A DNA stretch of 64,000 nucleotides from Butyrivibrio sp. (GCA_017535785.1 JAFXTN010000025.1:62001-126000); one strand, 5' to 3'. Positions 41,804-51,836 are shown, numbered from the stretch's first letter. The notes: a model not told the origin generated them from the letters alone. Numbers and translations: made by a program.

Positions 41804-43456
41804 TTACAGTATTCTAAGTTTTTTCAAGATCCTTGCAATCCCGGTCCCCTTCGGGAATCTCTTGATATCTTCCTCAGATGCTCCGCCTGATTTTATCAGC
41901 ACAGCAAAATACACAAACATTGCTACCATAACAGCGATCATTGTCGCAAACAGATTACAGAAATATGCGCTTCCAATGAACAGCTTAAAGAGCTTTTCAA
42001 ATATCATATGGATACAGAATGCCACTATTCCCATGACAAGTGCCGATATCACAGGAAGCAGATATGTCTTCCTAAAATCGTATTTGATGGGGATGTGCTT
42101 CTTCATGACAATATTATTTAGTATGCACATCATAAATGAATATATGATAGTAACTATACAAAGCGATATGTCATTCAGATTCGTATAGTAAAGAAGTAAC
42201 GTAAGTATTCCTGTCTGCGGGATCAAGGAGATCGCAGCGTTTATAACAGGTGCATTTACAAGTCCAACACCCTGAAGTACCGCATTGGTAAGTGTAGATA
42301 CCGAGTAAAATACGACTGTTATAGAAAGTATCATAAGCAGCAATGCTGCTCTTGGTATAGTATTACTTGGACGCGGGAACAGGATCATAGTTACAGGTCT
42401 TGCAAGCACTAATAATCCTACTGCCGCAGGTATGGAAATCATAAGGATGACTCTCATAACCTTTGAAACCGTATTGCCCGCTTCTTCTTTTTTGCCCTGT
42501 GCAAAAGCAGTTGAAACCTCAGGGATCATCGCCATAGCGGCGGCACTTGAAAGCGCGATCGGAAGATTGGATATGACCATCGCTTCTCCCTTAAATATAC
42601 CAAACAAGGATGTGATCGAATCTTCATCCATTCCCCTTAAATGTACAAGGACATAGTTAAATATATTCGTATTCAGGAAACTGGATATATTATAAATCGC
42701 AGTGCTTAGGATGAACGGAGTGACAATAAGTAATATAAGCTTAAAAGCTTCTCCGTTACCGATATCCGGATGGATATCCCTGTCTATCCTCTTATATATT
42801 CCTTTTCTGTTTACGCGATAAACAAAGAGCATAAACAAAAGAGCTATCAAAACTCCCGAGCCTGTACCGAGAGCACTTCCTATAGCTCCGTACATCGCTC
42901 TTTTTGATTCTTCTTCAACGCTGATAAGATTTGTCAGAGTATATGCTCCGCCGATACTTACCACGGCGTTAAATATCTGCTCAAGTATCTGTGAGATAGA
43001 GGTCGGGATCATATTCCTGTGAGCCTGAACATAACCTCTGAGCACTCCCAAAAATCCGAAAAAGAAAATCGTGGGAGCGAAAAATTTAAGTACTGTACCT
43101 GCCTGCTTAGGAATAGGAAGTACACTCGCTCCGAAAAACGCAAGCAAGCTTCCCACACCGCCGACGATCGTAACATAAATGAGCGCACATTTAAATATCC
43201 TGTGCGCATTCCTATATTCTTTTACAGCCAGCTTTCCGGAAATGATCTTAGACATAGCAGAAGGTATGCTATATGCGGAAATCAAAAGAACAATTGAATA
43301 TACATCATAAGCCGCACTGTAATATCCATTACCCAAAGGACCGATAATGGCTGTAAGCGGACTTCTGTATAACAGGCCGATAACCCTCGATAGCACTCCT
43401 GCTATCGCCAGAAAACCGACCTGTTTATATAAACCTTTTTTAGACTCAGAACTCAT
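41804..43456 (-). CDS. MurJ/SpoVB-type lipid-linked oligosaccharide flippase
   Basis: A 550-residue membrane protein with about 14 membrane segments. The start (KQVGFLAIAGVLSRVIGLLY) and blocks GPLGNGYYSAAYDVYSIVLL, FGFLGVLRGYVQAHRNMIPT and QILEQIFNAVVS are those of the SpoVB/polysaccharide-transporter branch of the MOP superfamily. It flips lipid II or a related lipid-linked sugar during wall or spore cortex synthesis. Which of SpoVB, MurJ-like or YtgP it is cannot be told. Confidence 0.88.
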   Translation of the reverse strand: MSSESKKGLYKQVGFLAIAGVLSRVIGLLYRSPLTAIIGPLGNGYYSAAYDVYSIVLLISAYSIPSAMSKIISGKLAVKEYRNAHRIFKCALIYVTIVGGVGSLLAFFGASVLPIPKQAGTVLKFFAPTIFFFGFLGVLRGYVQAHRNMIPTSISQILEQIFNAVVSIGGAYTLTNLISVEEESKRAMYGAIGSALGTGSGVLIALLFMLFVYRVNRKGIYKRIDRDIHPDIGNGEAFKLILLIVTPFILSTAIYNISSFLNTNIFNYVLVHLRGMDEDSITSLFGIFKGEAMVISNLPIALSSAAAMAMIPEVSTAFAQGKKEEAGNTVSKVMRVILMISIPAAVGLLVLARPVTMILFPRPSNTIPRAALLLMILSITVVFYSVSTLTNAVLQGVGLVNAPVINAAISLIPQTGILTLLLYYTNLNDISLCIVTIIYSFMMCILNNIVMKKHIPIKYDFRKTYLLPVISALVMGIVAFCIHMIFEKLFKLFIGSAYFCNLFATMIAVMVAMFVYFAVLIKSGGASEEDIKRFPKGTGIARILKKLRIL

Positions 43457-43584
43457 ATTTAAATAATGCCTTATCTTTTATAGTTTTCAGCTTTATTCAG
43501 TATAACACATATGCGTCGGAATTATCTTAAGACACCACATCATTCTAATATAAGCCAAAAACGATTGCAAGGAACAAGCCCGTG

Positions 43585-44496
43585 TCAGCTTACCTTTGGA
43601 AGCTCCTTGCTTGTCCATGAAGCATCATTCGTATAGAAATTACTCTGCTTATAACCGTTTAACTGTAAATATATCCTTCCGTCAGTTGAAAGTATAGCAG
43701 TGTAACGTTCAGGCATATCTGAGAAATAACACTCTACATACTTACAAGTAATTCCGCTTTCCAAAGTTTTTTCCGATGATTCCAAAATGAAAGTTTCTGT
43801 ACATTCAAGGAACGGATACTTATAAGCTTCATCTCCGATAAGCTCGCGGATAGAATCAAGCTCGTCCTGCGTATAAGTATCCAAATTATCATCACTCTTA
43901 TAAACAGGCTCACCCTGAGTATATTTATTATTGGGCGTTACAGACATCCCCATGCTGCCAAGCCCGAAGTCGGAATTAACGTAAAGTGAACCATTCTCAA
44001 GATAAAAGACCATGTATCCTTCGTCACACATAGATTCTGCAACATCATCCTGATTACAGATTGCCATATTAGGCGCCACGAAATGAGCCACACCTTCCAT
44101 TTGTCCGGTGCGGTATCCATACAAGAAATCCCCTGTAAAACTAAATCCATCGCTTGTCTGGTCCGTGATATCAAAATTGCCCGAAACAGCATAAAGACAA
44201 TCTGTTGCTTTCCACTCTCCTTCAAAATTGTCAGCATCTTCTACTTTAGTGATATTCTTGTATAAAGACTTCATGTCCAAGCCATATACATTATTCCAAG
44301 GATCATCCGCTAAAGACATTTCCTCAGATGCGTTTGAGACACCTGCATCGATCTCCCCTTTGATCGATACGAGCTCAGTAGCATTTTGAACACCTACATC
44401 CGCAGGCATGATACTGTCATCGGGATCTTCCCCACATCCCATAAGAAATACCCCTAGCATCAATACCAATGCCGGTATTCCTATAACTTTTTTCAT
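43585..44496 (-). CDS. Lipoprotein of unknown function
   Basis: A 303-residue lipoprotein with lipobox FLMGC (Cys 21). The mature part has a beta-rich domain at ~85-190 (FEGEWKATDCLYAVSGNFDI) and a second at ~210-300 (KYVECYFSDMPERYTAILST). No family is recognised. It is transcribed alone with a GGAGAG ribosome binding site. Confidence 0.65.
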   Translation of the reverse strand: MKKVIGIPALVLMLGVFLMGCGEDPDDSIMPADVGVQNATELVSIKGEIDAGVSNASEEMSLADDPWNNVYGLDMKSLYKNITKVEDADNFEGEWKATDCLYAVSGNFDITDQTSDGFSFTGDFLYGYRTGQMEGVAHFVAPNMAICNQDDVAESMCDEGYMVFYLENGSLYVNSDFGLGSMGMSVTPNNKYTQGEPVYKSDDNLDTYTQDELDSIRELIGDEAYKYPFLECTETFILESSEKTLESGITCKYVECYFSDMPERYTAILSTDGRIYLQLNGYKQSNFYTNDASWTSKELPKVS

Positions 44497-44587
44497 TTTT
44501 ACTCTCTCCTTATTTTCCTCTCCTTTTATAATTATTTAACATTTCATTAACATTCTAACACATAATTTTTATAAAATCAAATTTGCA

Positions 44588-45694
44588 TCACTTTTTGAAA
44601 ATCAGAGTGGCAAAATCTCTTATGCTCTTTCGCCATACATTCCAGTCATGAATACCTTCGTAAACATTCCTGATCTGCTTAATGTTCTTTGCTTCAAGGA
44701 GCTTATCGTCGTGTGCAAAGTTCTCCCAGAATAGGTCCTTATCTCCCATCGATCTAAAGAAAACATCAAAAAGAGAATTAAACTTCTCGCTATCCTCAAG
44801 TATCTCAAGGTGCTTGTTATCGCTTTTTCCTCTTCCGGGCATATCAAGCTCCGAGCCCTGAATGATATCTGTAACAAAACCACTGAATACACCAAGGCAG
44901 CTAAAAAGCTCCGGATGAGAAAATCCGATCAGTGAAGTCTGAAGCGATCCCATGGAAAGACCTGCCATTCCTCTGAGCTCTTTGCAGCCTCCGACTCTAA
45001 ATTTACTCTCCGCAAATGGAATGATATCTTTTATCAGATACTCTTCAAAGAGCTTAAAATCAACAACTCTGTTTCCGTCTTTATCAAGAGTCTGTACCAT
45101 TCCGTTGTTCATTACGATCACGAACGGTACGGCGTTTCCTTCCGCGATAAGGTTATCCATGATGAAGTTAACCTTACCTGCTGCCGTCCATCCCATCTCA
45201 TTCTCGCCGTGACCGTGCTGAAGATAAAGCACCGGATAAGTATCCGTGGACTCATCATATCCGGGAGGCGTATAAACTACGCAGCTCTCCCACTCACCGG
45301 TAACAGATGAAGGGAAATACTCTTTTCTGACGCTTCCGTGAGGAACGTCCTTGATACCGTAAAAATCATCGTTCGTCTCCAGCTCAACATAGTTGTACGG
45401 CCTTGAATATCCGTATGATATCGGAAGCATAGGCGTAATGAGCTCCACTCCGTCTACTATAAGCTGCACGTAGTTGATCGCGCCTTCCGCCGTATACGGA
45501 GTCTTCCAGATCCCATCCTCACCCTTTGTGCAAAGATGATCTTCCTCATTGTATCTGAAGTTTACTTCCAAAGCCTTCGGTGCTCTTATCTGAAGGAAGC
45601 ATTTTCCCTTCTCAAATGTAACGCACTCCACCTGTCCCTCGTACGGAAGGACTCTGTCAAAAGCCAGTGCCTGAAACGATGTATTGTATCTCAT
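44588..45694 (-). CDS. Carbohydrate esterase (esterase D/feruloyl esterase-like) with N-terminal E-set
   Basis: A 368-residue protein without signal peptide. Residues ~1-105 look like an immunoglobulin-like E-set/CBM48 domain; ~125-368 an alpha/beta-hydrolase of the putative esterase family, with LYLQHGHGENEMGW, nucleophile Ser in GLSMGS (~243) and His in GIHDWNVW near the end. It removes an acyl group (acetyl, feruloyl) from an oligosaccharide inside the cell. It overlaps the GH13 gene by 4 nt. Confidence 0.85.
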   Translation of the reverse strand: MRYNTSFQALAFDRVLPYEGQVECVTFEKGKCFLQIRAPKALEVNFRYNEEDHLCTKGEDGIWKTPYTAEGAINYVQLIVDGVELITPMLPISYGYSRPYNYVELETNDDFYGIKDVPHGSVRKEYFPSSVTGEWESCVVYTPPGYDESTDTYPVLYLQHGHGENEMGWTAAGKVNFIMDNLIAEGNAVPFVIVMNNGMVQTLDKDGNRVVDFKLFEEYLIKDIIPFAESKFRVGGCKELRGMAGLSMGSLQTSLIGFSHPELFSCLGVFSGFVTDIIQGSELDMPGRGKSDNKHLEILEDSEKFNSLFDVFFRSMGDKDLFWENFAHDDKLLEAKNIKQIRNVYEGIHDWNVWRKSIRDFATLIFKK

Positions 45695-47220
45695 ATTATT
45701 CTCTCTCTGTCCTTATCTTTTGCCACGATCACAAAATCATAATTTTCAAGATTAAGCATAAGCGTAGTTGAATACTCACCCTTGCTCCATCCAATCATGA
45801 TCTTCTTATCTTGAGCGCTTGCTACTATCTCACTGTCAAAAGAGAATGCTTCGAACTCGTTTCTGAATCTCAAAAGCTCAAGCTGTCTCTTCACAACATC
45901 TTTTTCCAAAGCTTTCTCTATCATTTCCTTGGAATAATTTGTTCTGTTGATCTCCTTGTGACCACCTGCGCCTGCTGCCTTTACAGCCTCATGATCATTC
46001 TTGCCCGCAAGAAGATCGAGATACCAAACCTGAGGCTTACCCGGCATAAAGAGCTGAAGCGCTCTTGCCGCAAGCATCTTCTTATCATCCTCGCCAAGCG
46101 CGGAATAATAAGTCGCATTTACCTGATAGTACATATTCTTGGCGCCATGGAGATCCTTTACATAGCCTCCTCTTGATACAACGGTATCTATAAGGCTCTG
46201 TATCTGCTCCTCGCTTATAAGTCCCTTAAGATCGAGAAGCGGGATGCCGTCGTGGCAACCAAGCATATTTACTGTTCTTATCTTCTTATCTATTAGCTCA
46301 TTGGCCCACTTAACAATAGTATCGCCGTACTTATTCTCGAACGCATCGATTATAAGTCCGGGAAGGAAGAAGTCGTAAGTCATATAACCCTTGTCGGCTA
46401 TAGTCTCATATATCTTCTCTGAATATGATGCATGGATCTCGGGCAAAAGAGTAAGTGAATACTTATCAGCAAGCTCTCTTACCTTAGACAAAAGATCCCA
46501 TGTACCGGGCTCATTAAGGAAATTCTTTTCACCGGGCTCCTTGGGAGCATATGCAAAGGCATCAAGTCTTACGATGCTTGCTCCGTAATCCGAGATCTTA
46601 TGTAGTGTATCATCATAGAAATCCCAAACGAGATCCGATTTGATGTTAAGATCCATCTGTCCAAGATACTTCAGGCCCTCAGGAGTCTCTTTTACCTCCT
46701 GATAAAAGGTATTCCAGTAAGGCACCTTCTTTCCGTCAGGCATAGTGACCATAAGGATCGGGAGTCCCGGCTTTCTAAAGAACATATCCTTGATATACTC
46801 TTCATCAGGCTGGATATAGCCCTCTTCCGTAAGCTTTCCTTTGCCCTCCCAGAACTTGTTCCAGTTGATAAAGAAATCCTTATATACGGACTTCTCACCG
46901 TTTTTTACAAGGTCCTGAAACTGAGGAGACTGAACGGATGCGTGATTTAATATAAAATCAAGCTTAAGGTCTATATTCATGCTCCTAAGCTTATCCAGGT
47001 CTTCCTTGGTAGCAAGGCTATTCTCAAGACCGTAGTCTATTACAGAGAAACCTCTGTCCAGATCCGTGTGATAGAGACTGGGAAGGATATAGAATGATGA
47101 AAATGTATCCTTGGTCTCATCCTTGGAAAGAAATTCCGTAATATCCTTGAGCGTTCCGCCAAGGCTGTCGGGATATGCATTTAACATAGGTTTGTTATTG
47201 GCACTTACTGACTTACTCAT
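45691..47220 (-). CDS. GH13_18 sucrose-phosphorylase-type enzyme
   Basis: A 509-residue glycoside phosphorylase. Catalytic nucleophile Asp in IVRLDAFAY, acid/base Glu in LLPEIHASY and transition-state Asp in LGCHDGIPLLD. No signal peptide, so it is cytoplasmic. It splits sucrose, or a related glucoside such as sucrose-6-phosphate or glucosylglycerate, with phosphate to give glucose-1-phosphate. The exact acceptor cannot be set from these motifs. It is flanked by esterase and kinase genes in one operon. Confidence 0.85.
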   Translation of the reverse strand: MSKSVSANNKPMLNAYPDSLGGTLKDITEFLSKDETKDTFSSFYILPSLYHTDLDRGFSVIDYGLENSLATKEDLDKLRSMNIDLKLDFILNHASVQSPQFQDLVKNGEKSVYKDFFINWNKFWEGKGKLTEEGYIQPDEEYIKDMFFRKPGLPILMVTMPDGKKVPYWNTFYQEVKETPEGLKYLGQMDLNIKSDLVWDFYDDTLHKISDYGASIVRLDAFAYAPKEPGEKNFLNEPGTWDLLSKVRELADKYSLTLLPEIHASYSEKIYETIADKGYMTYDFFLPGLIIDAFENKYGDTIVKWANELIDKKIRTVNMLGCHDGIPLLDLKGLISEEQIQSLIDTVVSRGGYVKDLHGAKNMYYQVNATYYSALGEDDKKMLAARALQLFMPGKPQVWYLDLLAGKNDHEAVKAAGAGGHKEINRTNYSKEMIEKALEKDVVKRQLELLRFRNEFEAFSFDSEIVASAQDKKIMIGWSKGEYSTTLMLNLENYDFVIVAKDKDRERII

Positions 47221-47222
47221 AA

Positions 47223-48026
47223 TTACTTCTCTGACTCCATAAGTTTGGTATATTCATCAAAGCTGAGGATCTCTCCCTGCTTTGATACGATTATCTTGGC
47301 CTTGTGAGCCTGGTTCTTTATCATACCCTGCTCGATCTCAAGTACCATAGTTGTAAACGGGCTGTCTGTAGCTCCGTCTCTGTTTCTTGCTCTTCTGTGC
47401 TCCAATGTCTCCTTGGGAGTGCTGTTGAGTAATATCGGGATATCAACGCCCTTGTAGTTGTCGCTGTTTCCGTGAGTCCACTCTATGATGAGCACATCGG
47501 TATCTGAGAAATCAACGACTTCATGCCACAGCTCGTCTTCTTTTCTACCCATTCTCTTAAGGCTGATATTCTTTTCTCCTGCCTTAAAATCAAGAGCTAT
47601 CTTTTCTATCTCAGCAAAGTCGATCTCTTTATCGGAGCCGAGGTAGTCCTCAAGACCTTCTCTTCCAAGCTCCTCATACACGCGAAGTCTCTCCGCATCG
47701 TTGTGCATAGGTATGCGTCTTGGATAATTGTCTCCCGATAATGTATAGCTCTTTATTCCTCCCTTTGTGAGGTAATAAGAAAGGATTGAAGCTATCTCAG
47801 ACTTACCTACTCCGGAGCCGCCGCATACGGTTATAACAACCTTTTCTTTTCCCTTATTGGCTTCCTCTTCAAGAAGCTGTAAAAGCTTAGGGAAAATGAT
47901 ATTTGCTTTCTTTATATGTCCTTCGTTTATCTCTACCTTATCTCCGGGCATATCTCCATGTGGGATATTCTTTGGAAGCTCGGGAGCTGTCCATGAATCG
48001 AGTTTTTTGATCTTATCTATAAGCAT
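47223..48026 (-). CDS. P-loop kinase, adenylylsulfate/uridine-kinase-like
   Basis: A 267-residue protein with Walker A GGSGVGKSE (~68-76) and later IIEWTHGNS and HRRARNRDG motifs, the latter lid-like. It resembles P-loop kinases of small molecules. In this operon a sugar or sugar alcohol from the phosphorylase reaction (for example fructose) is a possible substrate, which is inference. Located 3 nt upstream of the GH13 gene. Confidence 0.7.
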   Translation of the reverse strand: MLIDKIKKLDSWTAPELPKNIPHGDMPGDKVEINEGHIKKANIIFPKLLQLLEEEANKGKEKVVITVCGGSGVGKSEIASILSYYLTKGGIKSYTLSGDNYPRRIPMHNDAERLRVYEELGREGLEDYLGSDKEIDFAEIEKIALDFKAGEKNISLKRMGRKEDELWHEVVDFSDTDVLIIEWTHGNSDNYKGVDIPILLNSTPKETLEHRRARNRDGATDSPFTTMVLEIEQGMIKNQAHKAKIIVSKQGEILSFDEYTKLMESEK

Positions 48027-48827
48027 TTATTCTTCCTCCAGTGCCCACTTGATCGCAGGCTCCAAGTATTGATTCCAGAAGTTCCAGTCATGTATTCCGG
48101 GACTCTCTTTATATGTGAGATCTACCTTTTTCTCAAGTAAGAAATCTCTGAACTCTCTGTTGTTCTCAATAAGGAAATCCTCAGATCCGCATGCCATAAA
48201 TACAGGCTGGATCTTATCTTCCTTACTAAGTCTTTCTTTTACGATGAATTCGGGATCGTTAGTAGTCTCTTTTACCTTCTTAAGATCTCCGAATACATGG
48301 CAGTAATAATCATAATCAGCTATATCATCCTTGGCACCGGGCTGGATGTCTCCGAGCTTATTTATGATAAGCGCAGAGGAAAGTCCGATTATCTTGCTGT
48401 ATTTCTCGGGATGCTCAAGTCCCGCATGGATTGCACCAAAGCCTCCCATTGAAAGACCTGCTATAAATGTATCCTTAGCATCCTTGGAGAGATTAAATGT
48501 CTCTCTTACATAATCAAGAAGCTCAAAGCCTACAAAATCAGCATATTTGTAGCAGCAGCCCGCTGCATTTGTATAAAAGCTGTTATCTCCTGAGGGCATG
48601 ATCACCGCGAGATTATATCTGAGTGAAATATCTGAGATAAGACTTCCCAAAGGCCAATCGAAAGTATTTCCTGAATAGCCCTGTAAAAGCATAAGTGTCT
48701 TCATCGGTCTGTCATAATTTATATTGCCCATCTTCATCTCGGGCGGAACATCATTGGGAAGACATACATGAAAAACAGTCTGTCTCCAGATGGATGTTGA
48801 AAAATAACTCATTTGTACAAAAGCCAT
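48027..48827 (-). CDS. Tributyrin-esterase-like alpha/beta hydrolase
   Basis: A 266-residue cytoplasmic esterase. ATG 48827 with AGAGGAG ten nt upstream is preferred to a TTG inside that site. It has MLLQGYSGNTFDW, nucleophile Ser in AGLSMGGFG (~137) and His in PGIHDWNFW. The putative esterase/EstA family cleaves short acyl esters on sugars. It abuts the kinase gene. With the second esterase in the same operon it suggests use of acylated oligosaccharides. Confidence 0.88.
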   Translation of the reverse strand: MAFVQMSYFSTSIWRQTVFHVCLPNDVPPEMKMGNINYDRPMKTLMLLQGYSGNTFDWPLGSLISDISLRYNLAVIMPSGDNSFYTNAAGCCYKYADFVGFELLDYVRETFNLSKDAKDTFIAGLSMGGFGAIHAGLEHPEKYSKIIGLSSALIINKLGDIQPGAKDDIADYDYYCHVFGDLKKVKETTNDPEFIVKERLSKEDKIQPVFMACGSEDFLIENNREFRDFLLEKKVDLTYKESPGIHDWNFWNQYLEPAIKWALEEE

Positions 48828-48844
48828 GGTAAAAAAATCTCCTC

Positions 48845-49246
48845 TCAATCAATCTTAAAAATATGTATTATGCAGCCATCACCTATGGGTTCTATCGTAC
48901 CCTTAAGATACGCTTCCTCCATCCAGGCAAGGCTCTTTGAATCTGTTATGATCTTGGGCGTTGTATGATCAAGCTTCTTGTCACTGCCAAGGACCGCCTC
49001 ATTCTCTATAAAGATGCGGCAATTCTTTCCCTTGTCATCTATTCCCTCAAGGATATATCTCGCAGATAATGTCCTGTTCTGGGGATAGAATTCCTTCTGC
49101 GTATCAACGCCTCCGGGAAGTACATTTCCGTTAAAGTATCTTCCTTTGCAGTTGCCGGTAAAATTTATCATTACGGCTTCCGCTGTTTTTCCTTTGACCT
49201 CAAAGATATCCATGAGGTCGATGTATATTGTAAGAATCTCTTCCAT
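48845..49246 (-). CDS. DUF3237 family protein
   Basis: A 133-residue beta-rich protein. GNCKGRYFNGNVLPGGVDTQ with a later AVLGSD, then GTIEPIGDGC are features of DUF3237. The stop TGA shares sequence with the ribosome binding site of the esterase gene, so the two are coupled. Members are found with sugar catabolic genes; the role is not known. Confidence 0.75.
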   Translation of the reverse strand: MEEILTIYIDLMDIFEVKGKTAEAVMINFTGNCKGRYFNGNVLPGGVDTQKEFYPQNRTLSARYILEGIDDKGKNCRIFIENEAVLGSDKKLDHTTPKIITDSKSLAWMEEAYLKGTIEPIGDGCIIHIFKID

Positions 49247-49258
49247 AACGATCTCCTG

Positions 49259-50092
49259 TTAAACCAAGTAAGTAAAAGGCTCTTTGGCATCTACAAAGCT
49301 TACGGGAATATCTCCCACTATGCTCTTAAGCCAGGCGGGCAGGTGCTTCATTCCGCACTCTTCGCTTCTCTCATGTCCAAGGACTATCATTGCCTTATCC
49401 ATTCCAAGCTGGGCTGCATCCCTTACATATGCTGAAAGTGTCCACTCTGTGATATCTCCGCATACGCAGACATCTATGTTTTGCTCTTTCATATAGATCA
49501 TCGGAAGGTTCTCTGTTCCAAGTCCAAGGCTTCCGCCTCCTACCAAAACGCCCACTCTTTCAACGTTCATATCAGGATTTCCTACAAGCTGAATGACCTG
49601 CATATCAAGCTTATCTTTAAAAAACTTAGCAAGCTCTGAAAGAGTGGTCTTGGGAATAACATAAGTTGCTCCAAACCAGCTTGTTTTGACATCGGGGCTT
49701 GGCTTTTCTCTGTACTTGCCCCATCCGAATTCCTCATCAAAGCCTCTGTATATGCCGTCTTCGGTTCCCGCATGCATGTGATCGTGGAATCTCCAGACTG
49801 CAATATTTTTTTCCTTAAGAAGCTTTCTTTTCGCGAGATAAACGGGATCGTCCGAAAGCCAGTCCTCTTTATCTATACCCGTAAACCATGTAGGCTCATG
49901 GGTTATTATCATATTTGCTCCGAGGCGGGCCGCCTCATTTATAACATCTACGGTAGCCATAAACGTTGTGACTATACCGGTTATTTCCATGTTCTCATCG
50001 CCGATCATAAGGTGGTCGCATGTCTCCTCGTAGGAAAATCTCTTGCTTCCGCTCTTTGTAATGATGGCTTCTATCAGTTCTTTTACGGTCAT
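49259..50092 (-). CDS. Nif3-like dinuclear metal-centre protein
   Basis: A 277-residue protein. ATG 50092 (MTVKELIEAI) has AGAGG upstream; a longer frame to 50155 is unlikely. Metal ligands appear in ITHEPTWF, RFHDHMH and GHERSEE, the His/Glu pattern of the Nif3/YbgI family. Its activity is uncertain (GTP cyclohydrolase-like claims exist). It begins the six-gene carbohydrate operon and is divergent from the AraC gene. Confidence 0.85.
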   Translation of the reverse strand: MTVKELIEAIITKSGSKRFSYEETCDHLMIGDENMEITGIVTTFMATVDVINEAARLGANMIITHEPTWFTGIDKEDWLSDDPVYLAKRKLLKEKNIAVWRFHDHMHAGTEDGIYRGFDEEFGWGKYREKPSPDVKTSWFGATYVIPKTTLSELAKFFKDKLDMQVIQLVGNPDMNVERVGVLVGGGSLGLGTENLPMIYMKEQNIDVCVCGDITEWTLSAYVRDAAQLGMDKAMIVLGHERSEECGMKHLPAWLKSIVGDIPVSFVDAKEPFTYLV

Positions 50093-50183
50093 GATATATC
50101 CTCTCATGCTGATGCATTTGTTCCATGACACCTCGAAACGATTTTGTGCTATCATAGTGTATGTGTTTCAATCGGAGGTTGTC

Positions 50184-51005
50184 ATGACTGATTTTTATGA
50201 ATCCAACAACGATATTTTTAATCTATTGCCTGTACAGGTATACCGTCACGACCTGCAGGGCAATCTTATATATTCCCCGCTTCACTGGCATAGGAGCTTG
50301 GAGCTCACTGTCACGCTTACGGGAGATATCCGTTTTAATTCGGGTAGCAGCCATTTTGACATGAAAGAATCCGATTGGATCTTAGTAAACAGCTGCGAGC
50401 TTCACTCCTGCAGTTATCTTTCTTTGAACGATCACTTCACGGGGATCAGCTTTATCATCTCCAACCCTTTTATCGAAAAGTGGCTGGGTAAAAATCTGTT
50501 CTTTTATAACCCCGGCAATAAACAGGTCACAAAAGAGATAAAGAAGATAGCTCAAATAGTCTATGACCTTGATCCTGATTCGGAAGACTATCCTTTTCTT
50601 CTTATGAGCAACACTTATGCTCTTCTTGGTATCCTTTTTAAATACTGTAAATCGGAAGGAGTTTCATCCAAAGCTGGTATGAATAACTCCGATATCACAG
50701 TGCGCTTTACTGAATATATTGAAGATCACTATCGCGAAGATCTCTCTTACGAAACAATGGCCGATCACTTCAAATACAATCCGACTTACTTTTCAAGACT
50801 CTTTAAGGAGTCACTTGGTGTGAACTTCCATTCATATCTTAATTTCGTGCGCGCAAGTCATGCCGCAGAGCAGTTGTCATCGGGAAAGATGAGCCTTACC
50901 GACTGTGCTTTCGATAACGGTTTTCCCAATGTAAAGTCCTTTATCACAACCTTTAAAAAGCTCTACGGATGCACGCCGGGCGCTTTTATGCAGAGTAAAA
51001 AGTGA
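50184..51005 (+). CDS. AraC-family regulator of sugar use
   Basis: A 273-residue protein. ATG 50184 has GGAGG 6 nt upstream; the longer frame is antisense to nif3. Cupin part (HWHRSLELTVTLTGD, NSCELHSC) and C-terminal double helix-turn-helix (YETMADHFKYNPTYFSRLFK, then LTDCAFDNGFPNVKSFITTF). It is divergent from the Nif3-esterase-phosphorylase operon, sharing a 91-bp intergenic region, and it converges on the ABC operon with no gap. It probably senses an oligosaccharide and controls both. Confidence 0.9.
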   Translation: MTDFYESNNDIFNLLPVQVYRHDLQGNLIYSPLHWHRSLELTVTLTGDIRFNSGSSHFDMKESDWILVNSCELHSCSYLSLNDHFTGISFIISNPFIEKWLGKNLFFYNPGNKQVTKEIKKIAQIVYDLDPDSEDYPFLLMSNTYALLGILFKYCKSEGVSSKAGMNNSDITVRFTEYIEDHYREDLSYETMADHFKYNPTYFSRLFKESLGVNFHSYLNFVRASHAAEQLSSGKMSLTDCAFDNGFPNVKSFITTFKKLYGCTPGAFMQSKK

Positions 51006-51836
51006 TCAACCCTTTACACTTCCTGCCACAACGCCTTCGATAATGTACTTCTGTCCGATAAGATAGAAAGCAAGTACAGGCAAGATTCCAAGCAACAGTC
51101 CTGCCATCATGGGTGAATACTCAGCCGAATGATTGGTAAGGAACGTCTTGATGGCAATCGCCAATGTCTTTGAATATGATTTTGTAAGGAACAGACTGGA
51201 CATAAGGTAGTCGTTCCAAACTCCCATTGCAACGAACACGGTTACAGTGATAATAATTGGTTTGAGAAGAGGCATTATTATCCTGAAAAAGGTAAGTGCA
51301 AATCCGCAGCCGTCAATTCTTGCAGCCTCATCAAGTTCTTCCGGGATTCCTTCCGTAAATCCCTTGTAAAGAAATACCGCAAAAGGAAGATTCAGGCCAA
51401 CAGCAATATATACAACCATAAGAAGGTTGTTAGAAAGTCCGAACATTCCCGCATATATTTTAACGAGAGGTATCATGTACACCTGGAAAGGTGCGACCAT
51501 GGATGCGAGGAACATTCCGAAAACGATCTTATTTAATTTCCATTTTTTTCTTGCAAAAAGATATCCCGTCATGCTTCCGATGAACATATTTATGATAACG
51601 GTGAGAACAGTGATCGTTGCCGTATTTGTAAGGGCCTTCCAGAAGTCCATTCTCTTTATGGCAATGGCATAGTTCTCAAGCGTAAAGTTCTTGGGAAGTG
51701 CAAACGGTGTCTTGATAAATTCGGGTGTAGGTTTAAATGTATTGTTTATAAGCACAAAGAACGGAACCATGAAGAGGATCATGACTATTGCTGTGATAAC
51801 GAACACCAATGTCTTTTTATCTTTTCTTTTCATCAT
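51006..51836 (-). CDS. Sugar ABC importer permease (MsmG type)
   Basis: A 276-residue permease with six membrane segments and the EAA motif EELDEAARIDGCGFALTFFRIIMP (read as two parts, ~178-200). Overlaps the MsmF-like gene by 4 nt. Imports oligosaccharide together with the partner permease and binding protein; the ATPase is not in the window, as usual for CUT1 systems that share MsmK. Its stop abuts that of the AraC gene. Confidence 0.9.
   Translation of the reverse strand: MMKRKDKKTLVFVITAIVMILFMVPFFVLINNTFKPTPEFIKTPFALPKNFTLENYAIAIKRMDFWKALTNTATITVLTVIINMFIGSMTGYLFARKKWKLNKIVFGMFLASMVAPFQVYMIPLVKIYAGMFGLSNNLLMVVYIAVGLNLPFAVFLYKGFTEGIPEELDEAARIDGCGFALTFFRIIMPLLKPIIITVTVFVAMGVWNDYLMSSLFLTKSYSKTLAIAIKTFLTNHSAEYSPMMAGLLLGILPVLAFYLIGQKYIIEGVVAGSVKG

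Noticed and set aside
43009-43209. 66-codon minus-strand frame inside the flippase gene
   Set aside because: Overlaps a conserved membrane protein in another frame on the same strand, with no separate ribosome binding site.
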